Assembly (NCBI GenBank): GCA_028293405.1
Contig: JAQGOW010000306.1
Span: 1 to 13,401 of the forward strand
Direction of reading: 5' to 3'
DNA from: Verrucomicrobiales bacterium
Lineage (GTDB): Bacteria; Verrucomicrobiota; Verrucomicrobiia; Limisphaerales; Palsa-1400
Length of the DNA: 13,401 bases
The position numbers were made by a program, and so were the translations under genes. This document shows positions 8,152 to 13,401 of the stretch, in pieces. The first letter of the stretch is position 1, and every line of letters starts with the position of its first letter. The notes below the pieces were generated by a model. That model was not told the origin of the DNA, searched no databases, and was given only the letters and a program-made list of their open reading frames with translations.

Positions 8152-9543
8152 ATGAGTTCAGCAGCCCAAATCTCATCTTCGAGCAAACCGGCGATTGTTC
8201 TGTTCCTCGGCATGGTGCGCCGTGGCGAGTTTGAAAGTCTGCAAAAGCAAGGACTCACGCTCGGCATTCTCGTTGATACCAATAGTAAAGCGCGCCTGGG
8301 CGACACGTCTCAATTCGCGCTTGTTGAGAAATTCGACTTCTCGCGCCCGCTTCCCGAGTTGATCGAAGCCGTCCGCGCCATTCAGCAACGTTTCGAGATT
8401 CTAGCACTCTACAACGTCATCGAGTTCTACGTCTTGCAAACAGCCGAAGTCGCGCGTGCGCTCGGCATGGCGGGCATTTCGCCGGAATCCGCCAAGCTTT
8501 GCCTGGACAAAAACATCATGCGCCGCCGGTTCAAGGAACGTATCGGCCAACACGCCTGCGCCCGTTTTCACGTCATTCAATCAGAGCAACACTTGCTCGA
8601 ATCCGCTAAAGACGTCGGTTACCCGTGTTTTCTTCAGCCGAACAATGTCTCGGCCAGCATGTGGGCCACACGCAATCCTGATCAGGAAACATTGCTCGCC
8701 AACTACCGCGCCATGGTGGCCGAGGTTCCAGAATATTACGTCAAACTCGGCAAGTTCACCGCGAAACTCGATGCAACTGTCACCGAATACATGGAAGGTG
8801 CGAATATTTCCATCGATTGCCTGATGGATGAAACCGGTCGCGTCTACACCACTCCTGCCGTCGAAGTATTGACGGGTAAGGGCGTCGGAATTGACGACTA
8901 CCATCATTTCGCGCGCATTCTCCCAACTCGTTTGAGCAACGCGGACAAAAAGGAACTCGACGAAATGGCGCGTGCTGGCTGCACCGCCCTCGACATGACC
9001 AGCAGCGCTGCTCACGTGGAATTTATCGGCAAACGTCTCGGCGAAATCGCGGCCCGACCGGGAGGCAATCGCCCGCGCATTCTCGAAATGGCTTACGGCA
9101 TGGATATGCTTTACGGCTACTACCAGATGCTGCGCGGTGGCGCTCCCGATATCAAAGCGGAAAAGAATCTGTCCGCCGCAATTGTCACACCTTTTGCACG
9201 GCGCGACGGTGTGCTTCGCGCAATCCGCCACCTCGATCGCATTCCAAAACTTCCCGGCTACCTCTACCACGAAATTCGCGCGCAAGCCGGACAGCAGGTT
9301 GGCCTCTCACGCGCGGTTTTCGCGCTGGGCTCTATATCGAATTGCTCTCCAGCAATGCGGATGATGTCCGGCGCAGCGTCGATGAGATCGCGTCGTGGAC
9401 GGATCTTTACGAATGATGCGCGCGCGCTCAGAGTCAACTGTTGCCATCTGGTTGGTTTGCGTCGGCGCTTTCTCATTGTAATAAGCGGATTTTTTAAAGC
9501 CTCGAAATCAATGCCCGAATCCCGGCTGATCTTTAAACGTTAA
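8152..9543 (+). CDS. ATP-grasp carboxylate-amine/amino-acid ligase, frameshifted near its C-terminus
   Basis: ATP-grasp superfamily ligase, which would activate a carboxylate as acyl-phosphate and join it to an amine. The start ATG overlaps the TGA of the aminotransferase frame (ATGA at 8152-8155), implying translational coupling. The N-terminal pre-grasp region is about 13-115. The ATP-grasp fold runs about 120-360, with V-T-E-Y-M-E-G (210-216), H-V-E-F-I (288-292; Glu290) and G-E-I-A-A-R-P-G-G (297-305; Glu298, Arg302), the usual Mg and phosphate ligands. The Lys expected in the x-K-P motif (Y-P-x-x-x-K-P) reads Gln162 (CAG 8635-8637). As written the frame runs to a stop at 9543, but from about residue 394 it turns into Arg/Ser-rich sequence unlike the family. 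The frame beginning at 9327 instead reads G-L-Y-I-E-L-L-S-S-N-A-D-D-V and ends W-T-D-L-Y-E at TGA 9414-9416, the natural end (about 421 residues). The amine and acid substrates are unknown. Confidence 0.8.
   Translation: MSSAAQISSSSKPAIVLFLGMVRRGEFESLQKQGLTLGILVDTNSKARLGDTSQFALVEKFDFSRPLPELIEAVRAIQQRFEILALYNVIEFYVLQTAEVARALGMAGISPESAKLCLDKNIMRRRFKERIGQHACARFHVIQSEQHLLESAKDVGYPCFLQPNNVSASMWATRNPDQETLLANYRAMVAEVPEYYVKLGKFTAKLDATVTEYMEGANISIDCLMDETGRVYTTPAVEVLTGKGVGIDDYHHFARILPTRLSNADKKELDEMARAGCTALDMTSSAAHVEFIGKRLGEIAARPGGNRPRILEMAYGMDMLYGYYQMLRGGAPDIKAEKNLSAAIVTPFARRDGVLRAIRHLDRIPKLPGYLYHEIRAQAGQQVGLSRAVFALGSISNCSPAMRMMSGAASMRSRRGRIFTNDARALRVNCCHLVGLRRRFLIVISGFFKASKSMPESRLIFKR
9327..9416 (+). 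other. Displaced C-terminal segment of the ATP-grasp gene after a -1 frameshift
   Basis: This segment is open in the frame offset by one from the main gene and encodes a well-formed amphipathic ATP-grasp C-terminus (G-L-Y-I-E-L-L-S-S-N, then D-E-I-A-S-W-T-D-L-Y-E). Adding one G to the GGG at 9327-9329 joins it smoothly after A-V-F-A-L-G. The frame as written instead continues into low-complexity Arg/Ser sequence up to 9543. Confidence 0.75.
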
Positions 9544-9755
9544 AATCGAATTTGCAAAATACGTATTGCACTTTTTTGTCCAGCCCGGATCCCGCGACGA
9601 TAAGCGCGACCGGCGGCAAAAGATCTGAACCCGCCCCCAAGGCCGGCGCGGTTTGCGCTTGCCGCTTAAAGGTTTTATTCCATAGTTACCGCCCGGGTGG
9701 CGGCCCGGCAGCTCAATCGGAAGATCGGCCGCGACATTTATTTTGAACGAAGCGC
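9417..9755. other. Non-coding gap between the metabolic block and the signalling block
   Basis: Apart from the probably spurious tail of the ATP-grasp frame (to 9543), I see no gene, tRNA or repeat here. It contains two AT-rich dyads at 9532-9570 followed by a T6 run, and a GC-rich inverted repeat CCGGG/CCCGG in about 9694-9709 without a T-run. A weak promoter-like pair lies upstream of the histidine kinase: TTGCCG (9659-9664) and CATAGT (9681-9686), 16 bp apart, each 4 of 6 to sigma-70 consensus. None is strong enough to call firmly. Confidence 0.5.
9532..9577. promoter_or_regulatory. AT-rich dyad pair with T6 tract; candidate operator or weak terminator
   Basis: TTTAA-acg-TTAAA (9532-9544) is a 5-bp-arm inverted repeat. 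Eight bases later, TGCAA...TTGCA (9553-9570) encloses the perfect 10-bp palindrome AATACGTATT and is followed by CTTTTTTG. The arms are short and AT-rich, so a rho-independent terminator would be weak; an operator for a dimeric regulator is equally possible. Confidence 0.25.
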
Positions 9756-11357
9756 ATGATCGAGTCCGATTCATCGCAGCGGTATAGCAGACGAGCAGCC
9801 GTTGGGTACCTAGTGGCTGCTCTGTCGGTTAGTGCAGCGTTACTCCTAACGTGGGCGCTTAAGCAATCATTTCCAACGGTCCCGAATGCGCTTTATCTTT
9901 GCGCAATCATAGTGAGCCCGTGGGTTGGGGGCTTTGGCCCCGGAGTGGTCGCGAGCATTCTGACAAGCGTGGCCGTCGTCCTGACGCCACCGGCGGCAAC
10001 CACCGGGTTGCCACGCCATTTCTTTTTCCTGGTGGCGGGCATTTTCATTAGCTGGTTGATTGATCGCCAACGTCGCGCGCGAATTGCCCTACGACAGGCG
10101 CACGATTTGTTGGAGATCAAGGTTCGTGAACGCACCGCGACGCTTGAGCAGGCGAATACACGTCTTGTGAACGAAATGTTGCAACGCCAGGAGATTGAAA
10201 AGGCGCTGCGGAAAAGCGAAACCCATCTCCGACTGGTGATTGATAGTATTCCAACGATGGCGTGGATAGTTCTGCCTAATGGTGCAGTAGATTTTCTTAA
10301 CCGACGGTGGCTGGAGTATTCAGGACTATCATTGGAGGAAGCGCTCAAAGAGCCGACGCGCACTATCCATCCCGACGACATTGGTCGGGCCAAGGAAAAA
10401 TGGCTTTCGCACATGGATTCCGGGAAACCTTACGAAGATGAAATGCGATTGCGGCGCGCTGATGGACAATATCGCTGGTTTCTGATCCGTACGGTGCCAC
10501 TCTTCGATGAAAGTCGCAAAGTTTGTAAATGGTACGGCACGAGCACTGACATCGAGGACCGTAGGCGGGCGGAAGAAGCCTTAAGAGAAACGCAGGCGAT
10601 GTTAGCTCGTGTAGCACGGGTGACAACCGTCGGTGAATTGACGGCCTCCATCGCCCACGAGGTCAATCAGCCCTTGGCGGCGGTGGTCACGAACGCAAAC
10701 GCTTCATTGCGGTGGCTCGCTGCCACTCCGCCAAATCTGGAAGAAGCCCGCGAAGCGGTTCGCCGGATCATTCGTGACGGAAACCGCGCCGCAGATGTGA
10801 TTGCGCGAATCCGAACGCTGCTGAAGAAAGGCGACCCTGTCCGAACACCACTAAGCATTAATGAAATCATTGAAGAAACCCTGACATTCGTGCAGCCGCA
10901 ATTGGCGAGGCAGCATGTGTCGTTAAAGTTCGAATTAGCCACAGATCTGCCGAAGGTTCCAGCGGATCGCGTGCAACTGCAACAGGTGCTGCTGAATCTG
11001 GTCGTCAATTCACTCGATTCCCTGGGCGCGATTACGGATGGGCCGCGAGTCTTGCGAATTTGTTCGGAGCGTGATGAACGTGAATCCGTGTCCGTTGCCG
11101 TCCAGGACACAGGTGGTGGCGTAGCGCCAGAGGACTTCGAGCGTTTGTTCCAGCCATTTTTTACAACAAAGCAGCATGGACTGGGTATGGGACTGACGAT
11201 CAGCCGCTCGATTATCGAAGCGCACGGCGGCCGCCTTTGGATGACATTAAACAACGGGCCAGGGGTTTCGTTCCGCTTCACCCTGCCTGCTCAACAGAAG
11301 GAGCAATATGACCCCCCCCGCGAAACAAAGCGTCTCGGTGGTATTTGTGGTGGATGA
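9756..11357 (+). CDS. Membrane-bound PAS sensor histidine kinase (FixL/DctB-like)
   Basis: 533 residues. The N-terminus has several membrane segments (about 17-36, 45-75, 88-103) resembling the KdpD-type DUF4118 module. A coiled coil (about 110-155) leads into a PAS domain (about 155-268) with the usual D-G-x-Y-R-W-F-L and T-D-I-E-D-R-R ends. The HisKA domain has the phospho-accepting His301 in [11 protein letters not shown]. The ATPase domain shows the N-box L-L-N-L-V-V-N-S (Asn414/418), D-T-G-G-G-V (451-456) and G-L-G-M-G-L (475-480), so the kinase looks fully active. It phosphorylates a cognate regulator, almost certainly the FixJ-like protein whose gene overlaps it by 50 bp. The final 20 or so residues (after F-T-L-P-A) go beyond the normal domain end and exist only because the frame runs into the next gene. 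The signal sensed is unknown; no haem-PAS His pattern is evident. Confidence 0.9.
   Translation: MIESDSSQRYSRRAAVGYLVAALSVSAALLLTWALKQSFPTVPNALYLCAIIVSPWVGGFGPGVVASILTSVAVVLTPPAATTGLPRHFFFLVAGIFISWLIDRQRRARIALRQAHDLLEIKVRERTATLEQANTRLVNEMLQRQEIEKALRKSETHLRLVIDSIPTMAWIVLPNGAVDFLNRRWLEYSGLSLEEALKEPTRTIHPDDIGRAKEKWLSHMDSGKPYEDEMRLRRADGQYRWFLIRTVPLFDESRKVCKWYGTSTDIEDRRRAEEALRETQAMLARVARVTTVGELTASIAHEVNQPLAAVVTNANASLRWLAATPPNLEEAREAVRRIIRDGNRAADVIARIRTLLKKGDPVRTPLSINEIIEETLTFVQPQLARQHVSLKFELATDLPKVPADRVQLQQVLLNLVVNSLDSLGAITDGPRVLRICSERDERESVSVAVQDTGGGVAPEDFERLFQPFFTTKQHGLGMGLTISRSIIEAHGGRLWMTLNNGPGVSFRFTLPAQQKEQYDPPRETKRLGGICGG
11296..11303 (+). promoter_or_regulatory. Ribosome binding site of the FixJ-like regulator
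   Basis: AGAAGGAG lies 4 nt upstream of the ATG at 11308, inside the kinase coding sequence. It is the strongest Shine-Dalgarno match in the window and fixes the regulator's start despite the overlap. Confidence 0.75.
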
Positions 11358-11943
11358 TGACGCAGCGGTGCGCGAATCCCTCGATAGCTTAATCCGCTCC
11401 GTTGGCTTGCGGGTGGAAAGCTTCGCATCGGCCCAGCAGTTTCTTGGGCAGAAACCGCCAGAAACCTCTGCGTGTCTGGTGCTCGATGTCCGCCTTCCGG
11501 GCTTGAGTGGACTGGACCTTCAGCGCGAATTGCTCGGCGCAGACAGAGTGATCCCCATTATTTTTATTACGGGGCATGGTGACATCCCGATGAGCGTACG
11601 CGCAATGAAAGCCGGCGCAGTCGAGTTTCTGACTAAACCATTCCGCGACCAGGATCTGCTGGATGCAATTCACCACGCAATCGAGCGTGATCGTGCCGCG
11701 CTGGTGCAGCGCGCGGAAGTCGTTGAATTGCGGGCGCGCTATGAGATGGTAACACCGCGCGAGCGGGAAGTGATGAAGATGGTCATCTGCGGCATGTTGA
11801 ACAAGCAAATCGCCGATCAACTGGGGACAACGGAAATCACCGTCAAGATTCAGCGCGGCAGCGTCATGAAAAAAATGAAAGTGTCCTCAGTTGCTGATCT
11901 GGTGCGAATGGCAGAAAAACTGGGAATAAAAGCAGGTTCATAA
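11308..11943 (+). CDS. FixJ/NarL-family response regulator (REC plus LuxR-type HTH)
   Basis: 211 residues. The receiver domain (about 9-125) has the acidic pocket at V-D-D-D (15-18), phospho-accepting Asp60 in L-V-L-D-V-R-L-P-G, Thr88 and Lys110. A linker leads to a LuxR-type DNA-binding domain (about 146-205): [24 protein letters not shown]. The recognition helix region reads [10 protein letters not shown] where FixJ relatives usually have [VI]-H-R-x-x-V-M-x-K-M, so His is replaced by Gln. It should be a phosphorylation-dependent transcription activator controlled by the kinase encoded immediately upstream, with which it shares 50 bp. A strong ribosome binding site precedes the ATG. The second codons cover a run of eight C, described separately. 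Target genes are not evident in the window. Confidence 0.92.
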   Translation: MTPPAKQSVSVVFVVDDDAAVRESLDSLIRSVGLRVESFASAQQFLGQKPPETSACLVLDVRLPGLSGLDLQRELLGADRVIPIIFITGHGDIPMSVRAMKAGAVEFLTKPFRDQDLLDAIHHAIERDRAALVQRAEVVELRARYEMVTPREREVMKMVICGMLNKQIADQLGTTEITVKIQRGSVMKKMKVSSVADLVRMAEKLGIKAGS

Positions 11944-11997
11944 TCTCAGCGTATGTAAGGAATTGGTCACCCTGTCCCCGGTTAAAGCCACGGGCCT

Positions 11998-12024
11998 TTG
12001 AGGCGCATCAAACCAAGGTATAAT
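11998..12024 (+). promoter_or_regulatory. Candidate sigma-70 promoter upstream of the REC-only regulator
   Basis: A perfect TATAAT at 12019-12024 is preceded by TTGAGG at 11998-12003 (4 of 6 to TTGACA) with a short 15-bp spacer. It lies 41 bp before the ATG at 12066, a sensible 5' leader length. The 122-bp gap after the FixJ-like gene leaves room for it. The spacer is suboptimal, so expression may be weak or factor-dependent. Confidence 0.4.
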
Positions 12025-12065
12025 GGAGAGCAACCACCTCCTCATGGCATCATTCCTCTGCGCCT

Positions 12066-12494
12066 ATGAATTCAAACGCAGAGAAAACAAGTCAATGCGC
12101 CCTGCCACTGGTTGCGATTGTAGATGATGACCGGTCGGTTCGAGAAGCGACCGAAGGCCTGATGCGGAGCGTCGGTTATCGCGCGGAGAGTTTTACTTCA
12201 GCCGAGGAATTCCTCCTCGCGGAACGGAAGAAGGAAATTCACTGTGTGATTCTAGACTTAATACTTGGCGGGATCAACGGCCTGGCATTGCAGCGTCGGT
12301 TGACAGCAGCGAATCGGAAAGTCCCGATAGTCTTTCTGACAGCCCATTGGAGCGAAGCCGCACGCTTCCAAGCCCTGCGACTTGGCGCGGTGGATTTTCT
12401 GAAAAAGCCGTGCGGCGAAAACGAGTTGTTGAGCGCATTGCAAACTGCGCTCGGGATCCATCACCGTCCGGAGGATATCCAAAAACATGACTGA
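12066..12494 (+). CDS. Single-domain receiver (REC-only) response regulator
   Basis: 142 residues, a stand-alone receiver domain with no output domain. The acidic pocket is V-D-D-D (19-22), phospho-acceptor Asp64 in V-I-L-D-L-I-L-G-G, Thr92 in F-L-T-A, and Lys114 in L-K-K-P. It is clearly a paralogue of the upstream FixJ-like receiver: both share the pattern V-D-D-D...V-R-E-x...R-S-V-G-x-R-x-E-S-F-x-S-A-x-x-F-L. It lacks the HTH, so it would act as a phosphorelay intermediate, a phosphate sink, or through protein contact. The stop overlaps the start of the following kinase gene by 8 bp, which indicates translational coupling and a shared pathway. No ribosome binding site is visible before the ATG at 12066. 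Confidence 0.88.
   Translation: MNSNAEKTSQCALPLVAIVDDDRSVREATEGLMRSVGYRAESFTSAEEFLLAERKKEIHCVILDLILGGINGLALQRRLTAANRKVPIVFLTAHWSEAARFQALRLGAVDFLKKPCGENELLSALQTALGIHHRPEDIQKHD
12470..12474 (+). promoter_or_regulatory. Ribosome binding site of the REC-PAS kinase
   Basis: GGAGG lies inside the REC-only gene, 12 nt before the ATG at 12487. The spacing is long, but together with the 8-bp gene overlap it supports this start. Confidence 0.45.
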
Positions 12495-13401
12495 CACGGA
12501 ACACGTGCGAAAACTTCGGGTGCTCCATGTCGAAGACTCGGAAGTGGATCGCGATCTCATCAGCCGCGCACTGAGTCGGGAGGGCTTCCATTGTACATTT
12601 ACATACGCGATCAACGAAAAAGAATTCAGAGAAGCCCTGGAAACTGTAGAGTGCGATCTGATTCTCTCTGACGTCAGTCTGCCGACCTTCACTGGCGCAG
12701 AAGCTTTGACCGTAGCGAATACACTTAAGCCGGATGTCCCTTTTATTTTTGTTTCCGGCACGATTGGTGAAGAACGGGCGGTCGAAAGCTTGAAATGTGG
12801 CGCGACGGATTATGTTCTCAAAGACCGCCTCGAACGAATGGGACCAGCGGTCGGCCGGGCCCTCCGTGAAGCGCGAGGCCGCACAAAGCGCCTGCAGGCC
12901 GAACAAATGTTGAGGGCGAGCGAGGAGCGTTTTCGACAGGTAGTGGAGAATATCCGGGAAGTCTTTTGGCTTAGCGATCCAGACACAAGAACGATACTCT
13001 ACGTCAGTTCCGCGTACGAAACGATTTGGGGACGGACCTGCGATAGCCTCTATGAGTTACCGTGTTCCTGGCTCGAAGCGATTCACTGCGAGGATCGGGA
13101 GCGCATCCGCGATGCAGTTACCACGAAACAACCCCGCGGCGATTACGACGAAACGTATCAGATTATTCGACCGGACGGATCACTGCGCTGGATTCATGAC
13201 CGCGCTTTTCCGCTGCGCGATGCAAGCGGCAAAATCTATCGAATAGCTGGACTGGCCGAGGACATCACAAAACAGAGAACTCTCGAGGAGCAATTCAGGC
13301 AGTCGCAAAAAATGGAGTCGATTGGGCAGTTGGCTGGCGGCGTGGCGCATGATTTTAATAACATTCTATCGGTGATACAAGGGCACGCATCGCTGATGGC
13401 T
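12487..13401 (+). CDS. Hybrid sensor histidine kinase, REC-PAS-HisKA (3' truncated by window end)
   Basis: Open from the ATG at 12487 to the window edge, 305 codons visible; the ATPase domain and any C-terminal receiver are beyond the edge. The N-terminal receiver (about 9-125) has acidic residues in H-V-E-D-S (14-18), phospho-acceptor Asp62 in L-S-D-V-S-L-P, Ser90 in V-S-G-T, and Lys112 in L-K-D-R; this S-G-T/L-K-D style is typical of receivers at the front of sensor kinases. A helical linker (about 125-148) leads to a PAS domain (about 148-262) with W-x-S-D, G-S-L-R-W-I and A-E-D-I-T endings. HisKA begins at about 270, with His288 in A-H-D-F-N-N-I-L, the motif of many hybrid kinases that then carry a receiver at the C-terminus. 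No membrane segment is visible, so it is probably cytosolic and driven by phosphorylation of its own N-terminal receiver. Overlap with the preceding REC-only gene suggests both act in one relay. Confidence 0.9.
   Translation, partial: MTDTEHVRKLRVLHVEDSEVDRDLISRALSREGFHCTFTYAINEKEFREALETVECDLILSDVSLPTFTGAEALTVANTLKPDVPFIFVSGTIGEERAVESLKCGATDYVLKDRLERMGPAVGRALREARGRTKRLQAEQMLRASEERFRQVVENIREVFWLSDPDTRTILYVSSAYETIWGRTCDSLYELPCSWLEAIHCEDRERIRDAVTTKQPRGDYDETYQIIRPDGSLRWIHDRAFPLRDASGKIYRIAGLAEDITKQRTLEEQFRQSQKMESIGQLAGGVAHDFNNILSVIQGHASLMA

Larger units (their letters stand above)
6963..8155 (+). pseudogene. Class I/II PLP aminotransferase (aspartate aminotransferase-like), interrupted by a frameshift and an in-frame TAG
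   Basis: When the frame is restored this is a roughly 397-codon fold-type I aminotransferase of the AspAT Ib type. Frame 1 part (6963 to about 7520) holds G-E-L-D, Y-A-D-T-L-G-I, T-S-G-A-K-Q-A-L and N-T-P-H-N-P-T-G. At the A9 run (7512-7520) the homology moves to the -1 frame and continues I-A-A-L-V-I-E-N-N, F-D-E-C-Y-D-E-L, and the PLP-lysine motif S-L-S-K-S-Y-C-M-A-G-W-R (Lys codon 7667-7669). A TAG at 7997-7999 then interrupts the frame. After it the homology continues, including P-G-S-A-F-G and N-H-V-R-I-S-Y-A, whose Arg (8075-8077) normally binds the substrate carboxylate. The ancestral stop is TGA at 8153-8155, overlapping the next gene's ATG. Without recoding, only a 190-residue fragment lacking the PLP lysine is made. 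It would have moved an amino group to or from a 2-oxo acid, plausibly the product of the upstream enzyme. Sequencing error is an alternative explanation for both lesions. Confidence 0.85.

Noticed and set aside
8581..9285. 234-codon open frame on the minus strand
   Set aside because: It lies wholly antisense to the ATP-grasp domain, whose motifs are clear; its own translation is Cys/His/Arg-rich with no family look.
9694..9709. CCGGG/CCCGG hairpin as terminator
   Set aside because: Only 5 bp of stem and no T-run after it.
10667..11281. 204-codon open frame on the minus strand
   Set aside because: Antisense to the HisKA and ATPase domains; Ser/Arg-rich shadow translation.
12274..12906. 210-codon open frame on the minus strand
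   Set aside because: Antisense across two overlapping receiver genes with intact catalytic residues; a shadow frame.

Overview
The window looks like chromosomal DNA of a Gram-negative, free-living bacterium with moderate GC (mid-50s per cent by eye). The presence of a MacA/MacB-type tripartite exporter implies a periplasm. The protein flavour (an LTA-synthase-like sulfatase-fold enzyme, a MacB with a long periplasmic domain, a helical exported protein of unknown family, and FixL/FixJ-like regulators) would fit Verrucomicrobiota or a related soil phylum. That placement is inference; no rRNA or marker gene is present. All genes lie on the + strand. I see no tRNA, rRNA, CRISPR array, IS element or phage gene.

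Layout. (1) 1-4527, envelope and export block: the 3' part of an LTA-synthase/phosphoglycerol-transferase-like sulfatase-fold protein, then macA-like (1115-2365) and macB-like (2371-4527) genes 5 bp apart. (2) 4638-5792: an exported or membrane-anchored, mostly helical protein that I do not recognise. (3) 5898-9416, a three-gene metabolic block: a PEP mutase/isocitrate lyase superfamily enzyme, a class I PLP aminotransferase, and an ATP-grasp ligase whose start overlaps the aminotransferase stop. The combination resembles a small phosphonate or amino-acid-peptide type biosynthetic module. (4) 9417-9755: a non-coding gap with AT-rich dyads. (5) 9756-13401, two-component signalling block: a membrane PAS histidine kinase, an overlapping FixJ-like REC-HTH regulator, a REC-only paralogue, and a REC-PAS-HisKA hybrid kinase running off the right edge.

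The most noteworthy region is block 3. The superfamily-I enzyme carries a loop motif (EDN...KRCS) intermediate between the PEP mutase loop (EDK...NS) and the lyase loop (KRCGH), so its reaction cannot be assigned by name. The next two genes carry three separate reading-frame lesions: a -1 type frameshift at an A9 run, an in-frame TAG, and a -1 type frameshift at a GGG run near the end of the ATP-grasp gene. In the ATP-grasp protein the usual ATP-binding Lys of the xKP motif also reads Gln. Either the module is decaying, or the assembly has errors here, or the A9 run is decoded by slippage. The other genes in the window look intact, which argues weakly for decay.

Working picture: block 1 moves or modifies envelope material, block 3 would make a small acid or peptide from a PEP-like or oxaloacetate-like precursor, and block 5 is an independent sensory relay. 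No sequence evidence links block 5 to block 3.
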